Shown: piece after piece, positions 18,145 through 26,944 of the stretch | Position numbering within the stretch: the stretch's first letter is position 1 | How the letters are laid out: every line of letters begins with the position of its first letter | From: Solimicrobium sp043758755 | GTDB taxonomy: Bacteria; Pseudomonadota; Gammaproteobacteria; Burkholderiales; Burkholderiaceae_D | Assembly (NCBI GenBank): GCA_043758755.1 | Contig: JAYVMW010000016.1 | Span: forward strand, 186,001-250,000 | Reading direction: 5' to 3' | Length of the DNA: 64,000 bases | The notes under the pieces: generated by a model | What the model was told of the DNA's origin: nothing | The model's input: the letters and a program-made list of their open reading frames with translations, nothing else | Database searches by the model: none | Made by a program: the position numbers and the translations under genes

Positions 18145-20493
18145 ATGACAACTGAATCTAAAACCAGCAAATCACAGCCGAATTCCTCGGATTCTCTCAA
18201 TTCCCGAAAGAAACGTCATCCCGCCGTTAAGATTGCGCTCCAGTTTGTTGTTTTTTTGGTCGGATTGGGTTTAGCTGGCATGCTGCTCATCGTCTTTGCA
18301 CTGACTGTTGCATATCCCAACTTACCAGATTTAGACTCAATTACAAGTTACAAACCCAAAATTCCGTTACGAGTGTTTTCTGCCGACAACGTTTTGCTGG
18401 GGGAATTTGGCGAAGAGCGGCGCAGCGTGATGCAACTTAAAGACATTCCGGAAGTGATGAAAAAGTCGCTGCTGGCCATTGAAGATGACCGTTTTTATGA
18501 ACATGGCGGGGTTGACTATCTGGGTATCATGCGCGCCGGTCTGCACAATCTGATGGGCGGATCCAAGCAAGGGGCGTCAACCATTACCCAGCAGGTCGCG
18601 CGTAATTTCTTTTTATCCAGTGAACAAACCCTTAAGCGCAAGCTGTATGAAGTGTTAATGGCCTGGAAAATTGAAGCTAATCTGAGTAAAGATCAGATTT
18701 TGGAAATTTACATGAACCAGATTTATCTCGGACAGCGCGCCTATGGCTTTGCTTCCGCGTCCAAAATCTACTTCGGCAAAAATCTGAAGGACATCACTCT
18801 GGCCGAAGCGGCAATGCTGGCCGGCCTGCCCAAGGCACCGGGAGCGTCAAATCCGATATCCAATCCGAAACGGGCAAAAATACGCCAGGGCGCCATTTTG
18901 CAGCGTATGTTCCAGCTGGGCTACATTACCAAACAGCAACTGGATCAGGCGAAAAATGAAGTCCTGCATATCGGCAACAATTTGAATGAGTACGGCACCC
19001 ATGCCGATTACGTCACTGAAATGGCACGTCAGATGGTGTATGAACAATTCAAGGAAGAAACCTACACGCTGGGTCTGAATGTCTACACCACTATTACCAA
19101 GGCCGATCAGGATGCAGCTTATCTGTCCTTGCGCCGTGGCGTGATGGATTATGAAAAGCGCCACAGCTACCGTGGCCCGGAAGGCTATCTGGAAATTCCG
19201 GCAGACAAGTCGGAGGCCGATGATGAAATCGAAACCGTGTTGGCTGAACACCCGGACAGCGACGATATTATTTCTGCAGTGGTACTCGAAGCCGGTGCCA
19301 AGAACGTACGCGCCGTGCTGTCCAATGGCGATGAAATCAATATCAGCGGCGCCGGTCTGACTTTTGCGGCCAGCGCTTTGGCAACCAATGCTGCGCCGAA
19401 ACGTCGCATCGTGCGCGGTTCGATTATCAGGGTCATCCAGGAAGACAAAATCTGGAGCATTACTCAAATGCCCGAAGTCGAATCAGCCTTTGTTGCGGCC
19501 AGTACCAATGACGGTGCTATCCGCGCGCTGGTCGGCGGCTTTGATTTCCAGCGCAATAAATTCAATCATGTCACTCAGGCGTGGCGTCAGCCGGGTTCCA
19601 GTTTCAAGCCGTTCATTTACTCGGCCTCACTGGAAAAAGGCTTGTCACCGGCCACCATCATCAACGATGCGCCGATTTACTTTGGTCCGGGACAGACTGG
19701 TGGGCAGGCCTGGGAGCCGAAAAACTATGACGGCAAGTACGAAGGCATGATGACCATGCGCAAAGGGATTACCAAATCCAAAAACATGATTTCGATCCGT
19801 ATTCTCAACAGAATCGGTGCCAAATATGGTCAGCAGTACGTCACCCGTTTCGGTTTTGACGCAGACAAAAATCCGCCCTACCTGACTCTGGCGCTCGGCG
19901 CCGGCGCGGTCACACCGTTGCAGATGGCGGGCGCATATTCGGTCTTTGCGAATGGTGGCTACAAAATCAATCCCTACCTGATTTCCAAAATCACCGACAG
20001 TAACGGCAAGGTGTTATCGGTAACCAAACCTGCCACGGCCGGCGATGAAAACATCAGGGTGATTGATGAGCGCAACGCTTTTCTGATCGACAGCATGCTC
20101 AAAGACGTCGTCAGATACGGCACTGCCGCACGCGCCATGTCACTCAAACGCACAGATCTGGCCGGCAAGACCGGCACCACCAATGATTCGGTGGATGCCT
20201 GGTTCGCCGGTTACCAGCCAAAACTGGTCGGCATTGCGTGGATGGGATTTGATCAGCCCAAAAACATGGGAAATAGAGAAACCGGCGGCGGACTGGCGTT
20301 GCCGATCTGGATGGGCTTCATGCAGACTGCGCTGAAAAACCTCCCCATGGAAGAGCGCCCGGTGCCGAACGGCATCATCGAAGCCGATGGCGATTATTAC
20401 TATGTCGAAAATCCGCCCGGCACTGCCGTTCAGTTACTGGATGCACCTGAAAATGTGGAACCGGCACCGGCACCGGCACCGGCGGCCAATTAA
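18145..20493 (+). CDS. Penicillin-binding protein 1A, copy 1
   Basis: A bifunctional class A PBP: glycosyltransferase plus transpeptidase of peptidoglycan, anchored by one N-terminal membrane helix (about 30-55). The GT51 domain shows AIEDDRFYEHGG (catalytic Glu about 113) and QGASTITQQVARNF. The transpeptidase has SSFK (Ser485), the SKN-type motif in TKSKNMISIR and AGKTGTTNDS. The C-terminus ends in a Pro-Ala repeat made by CCGGCA units. I use ATG 18145 rather than the in-frame TTG at 18130. A close paralogue follows after 12 bases. Confidence 0.94.
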   Translation: MTTESKTSKSQPNSSDSLNSRKKRHPAVKIALQFVVFLVGLGLAGMLLIVFALTVAYPNLPDLDSITSYKPKIPLRVFSADNVLLGEFGEERRSVMQLKDIPEVMKKSLLAIEDDRFYEHGGVDYLGIMRAGLHNLMGGSKQGASTITQQVARNFFLSSEQTLKRKLYEVLMAWKIEANLSKDQILEIYMNQIYLGQRAYGFASASKIYFGKNLKDITLAEAAMLAGLPKAPGASNPISNPKRAKIRQGAILQRMFQLGYITKQQLDQAKNEVLHIGNNLNEYGTHADYVTEMARQMVYEQFKEETYTLGLNVYTTITKADQDAAYLSLRRGVMDYEKRHSYRGPEGYLEIPADKSEADDEIETVLAEHPDSDDIISAVVLEAGAKNVRAVLSNGDEINISGAGLTFAASALATNAAPKRRIVRGSIIRVIQEDKIWSITQMPEVESAFVAASTNDGAIRALVGGFDFQRNKFNHVTQAWRQPGSSFKPFIYSASLEKGLSPATIINDAPIYFGPGQTGGQAWEPKNYDGKYEGMMTMRKGITKSKNMISIRILNRIGAKYGQQYVTRFGFDADKNPPYLTLALGAGAVTPLQMAGAYSVFANGGYKINPYLISKITDSNGKVLSVTKPATAGDENIRVIDERNAFLIDSMLKDVVRYGTAARAMSLKRTDLAGKTGTTNDSVDAWFAGYQPKLVGIAWMGFDQPKNMGNRETGGGLALPIWMGFMQTALKNLPMEERPVPNGIIEADGDYYYVENPPGTAVQLLDAPENVEPAPAPAPAAN

Positions 20494-20505
20494 ACCTTGG
20501 AACGG

Positions 20506-22809
20506 ATGATCAAGCGCCTGCTTATGGTGATAAACAAGTTGACCGGCAGGCCGACTCTGGCCACGCTGCTTGGCCTGACGGTAGCGCTGTTGTTGATGGC
20601 GCTGCTGACCCTCATCACTACCGTGGCAATTCTGTACCCGAAACTTCCCGCGCTGGATTCGATGACCAGCTATCACCCAAAAATGCCACTGCGGGTTTTT
20701 TCGGCGGACGGTGCATTGCTGGCCGAATTCGGTGACGAGCGACGCAACGTGACACCTATCAAAGATATTCCGCTGTTGATGAAACAGGCTTTGCTGGCGG
20801 TGGAAGACCAGCACTTTTATGAGCACAACGGCATTTACCTGACCGGCAATCTGCGCGCCCTGTTGCACAATCTGACCAACTTCAGTGGCGGCCCCAGACA
20901 GGGCGCGTCCACCATCACCCAGCAGGTGGCACGCAATTTTTTTCTGACCAATGAACAAACCTACAAACGCAAACTGATCGAAGCGCTGCTGACGTTTAAA
21001 ATTGAACACAATTTGAGCAAGGATCAGATCCTCGAGCTGTACATGAACCAGATCTATCTGGGTCAGCGCGCGTATGGCTTTGCTTCTGCAGCCCAGATTT
21101 ACTTCGGCAAAAAACTGGCCGACCTCAATCCGGCCGAAGCTGCACTGTTGGCCGGGTTACCCAAGTCACCCTCGCGCATCAACCCGATCACCAGTTACTC
21201 GCGCGCCAAAAGCCGCCAGCTGATTGTGCTGCAACTCATGCGCCAGATGAATTACCTGTCGGAATCCCAGTATCAACAGGCCCGTGTCCAAGAGCTGCAA
21301 ATCAAATCTTCCAGCAATGAATATGACGTGCATGCCGAATATGTCGCTGAACTGGCCCGCATTGCGGTGCAGGAGCAGTACAAGGACAACAGCACTACGC
21401 TGGGCATCAACGTCTACACAACCATACTGAAAGAAGACCAGAATGCGGCCTGGCTGGCCGTGCGTAAGGGCGTGCTGGATTACGTACGGCGTCACGGCTA
21501 TCACGGACCGGAAGGTTATCTGGCATTGCCGCCGGACGACGACGATGCCGAAGACATGATTGGATCGGCCGCCGGGAGTTACCCTGCCGTTGACGAACTG
21601 CCCAGCGCAGTCGTGCTGGTGGCCACTCCGAAAAAAATAGTCGCCGTTACGTCAGACGGCGATGACATTACCGTCACCGGAGCCGGACTGACATTTGTTG
21701 CGAACGCACTCACTGCCACGGCGTCAGACAAAATCCGAATCCGGCGCGGCAGTGTGATCCGGGTCATGCATGAAGAACACAGTACGGCATGGAGCGTTAT
21801 TGAACTGCCCGAAATTGAAGCCGCCTTCGTCTCCGCCGATACCAACACCGGCGCCATCCATGCCATGATCGGCGGTTTTGATTTCAGGCACAACCAGTTT
21901 AATCACGTCACTCAGGCCTGGCGTCAGCCCGGCTCGACTTTTAAGCCGTTTATTTATTCAGCGGCGCTGGAAAAAGGGTTTACTCCAGCCACCCTGGTCG
22001 ACGACAAACCGTTGAGCTTTGATGCCAGAGATACCGGCGGCTTGCTCTGGGAGCCCAAAAATCATGATGATCAGTACGATGGTGCCATGACACTGCGTGA
22101 GGCCCTGGCCAAATCCAAAAATATGGTTTCAATCCAGGTTCTGGATAAGATCGGCGTGGAATACGGACAACAATACGCCATGCAGTTCGGCTTTGACCCG
22201 GCAAGAAATCCACCCGTGCTGCCGCTGGCGCTGGGCGCGGGAGCAGTAACACCGTTGCAGATGGCTGCCGGTTATGCCGCATTCGCCAACGGCGGATTCA
22301 AAATCAAACCCTATCTGATCAGTAAAATTACCGATGCGGCCGGCAATCTGCTCAGCGCAACCAGCGTAACCAAACCCGGGCTGGAGAGCGAGCGCATCAT
22401 CACTGAAGGCAATGCTTTCATGATGGACAGCATGTTAAAAAACGTCATCAAAAACGGCACCGGCGCACTGGCCCTGAAATTGAACCGCAGCGACATCGCC
22501 GGTAAAACCGGCACCACCAACAACGCCTTCGATGCGTGGTTTGCGGGTTACCAGAACCGGCTGGTTGCGGTGGCCTGGATAGGTTTTGATCAACCGAAGA
22601 ATCTGGGCAGCAGGGAATTCGGTGGCGGTCTGGCGCTGCCGATCTGGATCAGTTATATGCAGACCGCCCTGCAAAGCCAGCCGGTCGAAGACCGACCGGT
22701 GCCTTCCAGTATCATCATGGCAGAGGGTGACTATACCTATCAGGAGCCGCCCGTTCCGGTCATTCGCAACCTGGGTGAAGAGACAACAACCTCAATGCCG
22801 GCCAATTAA
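20506..22809 (+). CDS. Penicillin-binding protein 1A, tandem copy 2
   Basis: A second full class A PBP, very similar to its upstream neighbour along its length. It has a membrane helix, GT51 (LLAVEDQHFYEHNG, QGASTITQQVARNFFL), an OB-like insert and a transpeptidase with STFK (Ser477), AKSKNMVSIQV and AGKTGTTNN. All catalytic motifs are kept, so it is not a pseudogene. I use ATG 20506; TTG 20497 is also in frame. It differs mainly at the cytoplasmic N-terminus, in the linker near the insert and in lacking the Pro-Ala tail. It is probably co-transcribed with copy 1 and may have specialised. Confidence 0.92.
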   Translation: MIKRLLMVINKLTGRPTLATLLGLTVALLLMALLTLITTVAILYPKLPALDSMTSYHPKMPLRVFSADGALLAEFGDERRNVTPIKDIPLLMKQALLAVEDQHFYEHNGIYLTGNLRALLHNLTNFSGGPRQGASTITQQVARNFFLTNEQTYKRKLIEALLTFKIEHNLSKDQILELYMNQIYLGQRAYGFASAAQIYFGKKLADLNPAEAALLAGLPKSPSRINPITSYSRAKSRQLIVLQLMRQMNYLSESQYQQARVQELQIKSSSNEYDVHAEYVAELARIAVQEQYKDNSTTLGINVYTTILKEDQNAAWLAVRKGVLDYVRRHGYHGPEGYLALPPDDDDAEDMIGSAAGSYPAVDELPSAVVLVATPKKIVAVTSDGDDITVTGAGLTFVANALTATASDKIRIRRGSVIRVMHEEHSTAWSVIELPEIEAAFVSADTNTGAIHAMIGGFDFRHNQFNHVTQAWRQPGSTFKPFIYSAALEKGFTPATLVDDKPLSFDARDTGGLLWEPKNHDDQYDGAMTLREALAKSKNMVSIQVLDKIGVEYGQQYAMQFGFDPARNPPVLPLALGAGAVTPLQMAAGYAAFANGGFKIKPYLISKITDAAGNLLSATSVTKPGLESERIITEGNAFMMDSMLKNVIKNGTGALALKLNRSDIAGKTGTTNNAFDAWFAGYQNRLVAVAWIGFDQPKNLGSREFGGGLALPIWISYMQTALQSQPVEDRPVPSSIIMAEGDYTYQEPPVPVIRNLGEETTTSMPAN

Positions 22810-22810
22810 A

Positions 22811-23140
22811 CTATGCAATTTCAATCGGCAATCCACCTTGCGAAAGTGCGATCTCTTTTAACGCCGCCATGAGCTCGCTGTTATCGCGCGTGTTATGCCA
22901 ATGCTGTCCATCGTGCCGGTAATGAAATCCGCCCGATTTGGCAGCGACCCACAATTCACTGATTGCGGCCTGACTGTTGATGATGATTTTGGATTTATTG
23001 TGCAGGAATTCGATTTCCAGCAAAGAACCGCTGCGGGAACATTCAACGTCCACATCGGTGTGTTGTCCGGCATCTTCAAACACCTGCTCGATGCGTGACA
23101 GGGTGGAGTCGATCAATCTTAAAAATTCGGTTTCGGTCAT
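22811..23140 (-). CDS. cyaY: Iron-sulfur cluster assembly protein CyaY (frataxin)
   Basis: A bacterial frataxin that binds iron and modulates the IscS cluster-assembly machine. The 109 residues show the family signature: an acidic first helix (MTETEFLRLIDSTLSRIEQVFEDAG), then strands with LEIEFLHNKSKIIIN and GGFHYRHDGQHW. I start at ATG 23140 because GGAG lies 6 bases upstream; the open frame continues 10 codons further without support. It is convergent with the PBP1A pair and divergent from lptM. Confidence 0.93.
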   Translation of the reverse strand: MTETEFLRLIDSTLSRIEQVFEDAGQHTDVDVECSRSGSLLEIEFLHNKSKIIINSQAAISELWVAAKSGGFHYRHDGQHWHNTRDNSELMAALKEIALSQGGLPIEIA

Positions 23141-23188
23141 GCTACACTCCGTTGATTCACAAACCGACATTGTAAAAGAGTTTAGCTT

Positions 23189-23398
23189 ATGAAGTTTTTA
23201 TTACGCTGTTTCGCTTCACCCTTGGTTCTGGCGCTGTGCGTCGTTCTGAGCGCGTGTGGCCAAAAAGGTAAGCTGGTGATGCCACCTACACCGACCGCCA
23301 TTTCGACGCCCTACCCGCAGGCACAACCCAAACCACCTAAAGCTAGCAGTCAATCTGAGCGGCCGCAAACCGACTCTGCAGTTCCGGAAAAAAATTAA
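23189..23398 (+). CDS. lptM: Small lipoprotein LptM (YifL-like)
   Basis: A 69-residue lipoprotein with lipobox LSAC (Cys23) followed at once by GQKGKLVMPP, the hallmark of the LptM/YifL family, which assists LptD maturation. The rest is Pro/Ser-rich and probably disordered. In many proteobacteria this gene sits between cyaY and lysA; here cyaY is present but an acyltransferase on the opposite strand follows instead of lysA. The stop shares TTAA with that gene. Confidence 0.85.
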   Translation: MKFLLRCFASPLVLALCVVLSACGQKGKLVMPPTPTAISTPYPQAQPKPPKASSQSERPQTDSAVPEKN

Positions 23399-24003
23399 TC
23401 TTTAAAGGCAATCGCGCTTTGCTGAGCCGGGTGCCGGCCAGTCATGCCCTGATACACGGCGCGAATCCGGGCCAGATCAGCAGCTTCGTCACCGCTTAAT
23501 TCAACCTGCTGCGAAACACCGATTTCCTTTTTGCCGTAATCAATAAATGCGCACACCAGCGGTACCTTGGCGGTGAGCGCGATATGATAAAAACCGCTGC
23601 GCCAGTAGGGCGTGTGGCTGCGCGTTCCTTCGGGTGCAATCGCCAGCCAGAACCAGTCTGCGCTTTGCATGCGTTGTGCCAGTTTGGGTATGGCGCCACT
23701 GGACACGCCGCGCTCGATCGGTTCTCCGCCCCAGTAGCGCACCAGACCGCCCAGAAAAAAGCCGGTCACGCCTTTAAACAGACTTTCCTTGACCAGATAT
23801 TTCAGAGGGAAATTGATCGACCATTTTGCCAGCATGCCAAATAAAAAATCCCAGTTGCTGGTGTGCGGATAAAAAATGATGATGCCGCGTACACCCGGAA
23901 AGCCGTCGTAACGCAATTTCCAGCCCAGTAAATGTAAGACTGACAAAGCGATGCGAGATGAAAATGCGGGAGAATTATGTTTGTTGTAATACGGCGTCTG
24001 CAT
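23395..24003 (-). CDS. Lysophospholipid acyltransferase family protein
   Basis: A 202-residue PlsC-fold acyltransferase. The catalytic HX4D motif is HTSNWD (about 47-52) and the substrate-binding EGTR occurs in AIAPEGTRS (about 125). It is short and starts without a clear transmembrane anchor, so it may be a minimal family member with an unknown acceptor. Its start lies about 57 bases after the msrQ stop, on the same strand, so it may be in the msrPQ unit. Confidence 0.82.
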   Translation of the reverse strand: MQTPYYNKHNSPAFSSRIALSVLHLLGWKLRYDGFPGVRGIIIFYPHTSNWDFLFGMLAKWSINFPLKYLVKESLFKGVTGFFLGGLVRYWGGEPIERGVSSGAIPKLAQRMQSADWFWLAIAPEGTRSHTPYWRSGFYHIALTAKVPLVCAFIDYGKKEIGVSQQVELSGDEAADLARIRAVYQGMTGRHPAQQSAIAFKD

Positions 24004-24060
24004 GGGGGTAAGTGTCTCAAAAATTATTTCCCCGGATAATACCCGACTCTGCAGAAATTT

Positions 24061-24696
24061 CTAACCAGATTTCACGCTTAAATTTTGCGCGCCGATCCGC
24101 TTCTGTACCGCCCAGAATACCCGCATCAGTAACAGTATGGCAACGACAGTACTCAGCAAAAACGGCTGTGCAAAATCATGTTTGCCTGCCTTCATCCAGA
24201 AATAGTGCAGCACACCGAGCATGGCAATTACATAGATCAGCCGATGCAGCCACTGCCAGCGCTGCGCACCGACCCGCCGGATCATTTTATTGGTACTGGT
24301 CAAAGCCAGCGGTATGAGCAGTACGAAAGCGCAAAATCCCACCAGAATGAATGGCCGTTTGACCACATCGGATAACATTTCGGCCACATCGAAAAAATGA
24401 TCAAACCACAAGAAAGTCAAAAAATGCAACGACGCATAAAAAAATCCGAACAGTCCCAGCATGCGGCGCATTTTTAACAGCCAGTTCAGATTGAACAGAC
24501 GGCGAAGGGGTGTGACGGACAATGTGATGCATAAAAAGTAAAGGGTCCAGTCGCCGGTGTTGCGGGTAATGAATTCGAGCGGGTTGGCACCGAGATGGTC
24601 GGTAAGGATTGCCCAGATCAGACGCAGGAACGGCAGCAGTGCCAGCACAAACAGGGCGGCCTTGATATAAGTTTGTTGTTTTGAATTTGGGTTCAT
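24061..24696 (-). CDS. msrQ: MsrQ haem-binding membrane subunit of MsrPQ
   Basis: The inner-membrane cytochrome b that feeds electrons from the quinone pool to MsrP. The 211 residues form about six helices of the ferric-reductase-like domain; candidate haem His residues are in ASLHFLTF, WQWLHRLIYV and VLHYFW. The ATG abuts the msrP stop, so the two form an operon. Confidence 0.93.
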   Translation of the reverse strand: MNPNSKQQTYIKAALFVLALLPFLRLIWAILTDHLGANPLEFITRNTGDWTLYFLCITLSVTPLRRLFNLNWLLKMRRMLGLFGFFYASLHFLTFLWFDHFFDVAEMLSDVVKRPFILVGFCAFVLLIPLALTSTNKMIRRVGAQRWQWLHRLIYVIAMLGVLHYFWMKAGKHDFAQPFLLSTVVAILLLMRVFWAVQKRIGAQNLSVKSG

Positions 24697-25647
24697 TTAA
24701 AAAAACTTCTTCAAATCCATCCCGGCGTACAAACCCGCCACTTCAGGATAACCGTTAAACATCAGCGTCTTGCGCTTTTTGACAAAAAACCCATCTTCGC
24801 CAATGCGCCGTTCAGTGCCCTGCGACCAGCGCGGATGATCCACTTCCGGATTCACATTCGAATAAAAACCATACTCGCGCGGGGCAGCCTGATTCCAGGC
24901 AGTTTTAGGCTGCGAAGAAGTCAGCCTGATGTGCACAATCGCCTTGGCCGATTTGAACCCGTACTTCCATGGCAACGCAATCCGCACCGGCGCGCCATTC
25001 TGATTCGGCAGCACTTCGCCATACATCCCAAACGTCAGCAACGCCAGCGGATGCATGGCTTCATCGATTCGCAACCCCTCGGTGTAGGGCCAGTTAAGTA
25101 CATCATCACGCAAGCCAGGCATCTGGCTTTTATCGGCTAACGAGGTAAATTCAACAAATTTTGCATTGCCGTTTGGCTCCACTTTTTTCAGCAGGTTCGA
25201 CAGGGAATAACCGATCCAGGGAATCACCATCGACCAGCCTTCAACGCAGCGCAGCCGGTAAATCCGCTCTTCCAGCGGCGCGACTTTGAGCAGACTGTCC
25301 AGATCCAGCTTCATGGGACGCTTGACTTCGCCGTCGATCACGACTGTCCAGGGCTGCGTTTTCAGTGCGCCGGCGGTTTGCGCCGGATCGGCTTTGCTGG
25401 TGCCGAATTCATAATAATTATTGTAAGTGGTGGCATCCCGGTAGGCAGTTTTGTTATCCATCACTACATAATTGCTGTTGACGGCAGCAGCCAGTTTGCG
25501 TGCTGCCGGATTCTGGGCAAAAGCCTCACGCTTCGCCATTTCCAGCAATCCGGCACTGCCGACTGCGCCAAGCGCAATCTGTTTGATGAAGTGCCGGCGT
25601 GATTCAACCAATGCACGCGGGGTGATTTCTGAAGGCAAAATAATCAT
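24697..25647 (-). CDS. msrP: MsrP periplasmic methionine sulfoxide reductase (molybdopterin)
   Basis: Repairs oxidised Met in periplasmic proteins, using a molybdopterin cofactor. The N-terminus carries a twin-arginine signal (SRRHFIKQIALGAVG), fitting export of a folded cofactor protein. The oxidoreductase domain includes the probable Mo-ligand Cys in RLRCVEGWSMVIPW. At 316 residues it matches YedY/MsrP length. It is transcribed divergently from the adenine methyltransferase. Confidence 0.94.
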   Translation of the reverse strand: MIILPSEITPRALVESRRHFIKQIALGAVGSAGLLEMAKREAFAQNPAARKLAAAVNSNYVVMDNKTAYRDATTYNNYYEFGTSKADPAQTAGALKTQPWTVVIDGEVKRPMKLDLDSLLKVAPLEERIYRLRCVEGWSMVIPWIGYSLSNLLKKVEPNGNAKFVEFTSLADKSQMPGLRDDVLNWPYTEGLRIDEAMHPLALLTFGMYGEVLPNQNGAPVRIALPWKYGFKSAKAIVHIRLTSSQPKTAWNQAAPREYGFYSNVNPEVDHPRWSQGTERRIGEDGFFVKKRKTLMFNGYPEVAGLYAGMDLKKFF

Positions 25648-25776
25648 GACTGCTCCGTAATGGTTGAGATAATGCTTGGTCGGGCCAGATCGTCAAAACT
25701 TACAGCATTTATAAAATTTAACTGACGGACCCGTGTTAACATTCGCCCAAGTCTACATCGCCTGAAAATTATCCAC

Positions 25777-26607
25777 ATGACTGCACTCCAGCCTCACTAT
25801 CTGAACCGGATTTTCAATGAAGATGCCCTGATGGGCCTGAACCGCATTCCCGACGGGAGTATCGATCTGATCATCGCCGATCCACCCTACAGTCTGGGCA
25901 AGGATTACGGCAATCAGTCCGACAAGCTTGACAGTGCAGCATACCTGAAATGGATGGAGAGCTGGGTCGACGCTGCCATCCCGAAATTGAAACAAACCGG
26001 CAGCTTTTACATTTTTCTGACCTGGCGCTATTCCCCGGAAATTTTCGTGATGATGAAACAGCGTCTGCAAATGATTAATGAAATCATCTGGGACCGGCGG
26101 GTCCCGTCCATGGGCGGCAGCGTGCGCAGTTTCACGTCGGTACACGATACGATCGGCCTGTTCGTGAAAAGCAAGGGCTATTATTTTGACCTTGACTCAG
26201 TGCGCATTCCCTACGATGCCCAGACCAAAAAAGCGCGCTCGCGTTCAATCTTTGTCGGCGCCAAATGGCTCGAAGTTGGCTACAACCCGAAAGATCTGTG
26301 GAGCGTGACGCGCGTGCATAAATGCGACCCGGAACGTGCCGACCATCCCACTCAGAAACCGCTGGAAATTATCGACCGCATGATTTACGCCTCGTGTCCA
26401 CCCGGTGGTGTGGTACTCGATCCGTTCATGGGCAGCGGCACCACGGCAGTTTCTGCCCAACGCTGTTCCAGGCAGTTTGTCGGCTTTGAACTCAATCCGG
26501 ACTATTGCGCCATTATCCACAAGCGCCTGGCTGCACCGTATGCGCAACCGATGGAAAACAACAATCAGCCGACTGAACCGGTGCGCGAGAAGGCAAACCG
26601 GGGCTGA
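25777..26607 (+). CDS. Orphan DNA adenine methyltransferase (YhdJ-like)
   Basis: A 276-residue amino-methyltransferase with motif IV DPPY at 35-38 and the SAM-binding motif FMGSGTT at 217-223. DPPY before the SAM motif is the beta-type order. It resembles E. coli YhdJ and other site-specific enzymes in the HPTQKP and GFELNPDY blocks. No restriction endonuclease or specificity gene flanks it, so it is probably a solitary methylase. The recognition site cannot be read from sequence. The C-terminal 20 residues are polar and unconserved; the terminator hairpin overlaps the stop. Confidence 0.87.
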   Translation: MTALQPHYLNRIFNEDALMGLNRIPDGSIDLIIADPPYSLGKDYGNQSDKLDSAAYLKWMESWVDAAIPKLKQTGSFYIFLTWRYSPEIFVMMKQRLQMINEIIWDRRVPSMGGSVRSFTSVHDTIGLFVKSKGYYFDLDSVRIPYDAQTKKARSRSIFVGAKWLEVGYNPKDLWSVTRVHKCDPERADHPTQKPLEIIDRMIYASCPPGGVVLDPFMGSGTTAVSAQRCSRQFVGFELNPDYCAIIHKRLAAPYAQPMENNNQPTEPVREKANRG

Positions 26608-26627
26608 ATCGCCCGGTTTGCGTTTCC
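26593..26627 (+). terminator. Strong hairpin at the methyltransferase stop
   Basis: A perfect 10-bp stem, GCAAACCGGG / CCCGGTTTGC (26593-26602 and 26612-26621), has a 9-base loop holding the TGA stop. Only a short T-poor tail (GTTTCC) follows, so termination may be weak or Rho-assisted. Confidence 0.6.
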
Positions 26628-26944
26628 TGAATTGCAAGCTTTTTAAATTAAATAAGCAGTTTTTGATTTATGTCATATTCCAGTCATACCGGATCGGCAT
26701 ACTCCAACTCAGCTGCTTTACATGCAAACGATATGCCTGAAAGCGGCGAGGTGTGAATGATCCGACCAAGCCTGATGGCAGAGCTGCAGGTAACCGTCGA
26801 TCATCTCACACAATAAGTTGTGTCACCCCTGCCCTGCCCCTGCCCCTACTTGTCGCATTCCCCGTCGCATCGCCAAATATGTTGCTTGCCGAATCTCTTT
26901 TCAGGCGATAATGCAGCAATATTGAAATCCCAAGATAAATTTAC
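26608..26944. other. Intergenic region before minC, with a G-quadruplex motif
   Basis: This 337-base gap holds the second half of the terminator hairpin, a C-rich tract at 26826-26847 and a possible -10 (GATAAT, 26907-26912) with a poorly spaced TTGCCG at 26886-26891. A 19-codon frame at 26758 has no support as a gene. Confidence 0.55.
26826..26847 (-). other. Predicted G-quadruplex (minus strand) upstream of minC
   Basis: On the plus strand four C-runs (4, 3, 4 and 4) are separated by TG each time. The minus strand therefore carries GGGG-CA-GGGG-CA-GGG-CA-GGGG, which fits the classical G3+N1-7 rule with very short loops. It lies about 98 bases before the minC ATG, on the template strand for minC. 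The motif is seen; folding is inferred. Confidence 0.6.

Noticed and set aside
26758..26817. A 19-codon frame before minC
   Set aside because: Too short, no ribosome-binding site, and no recognised leader-peptide feature.
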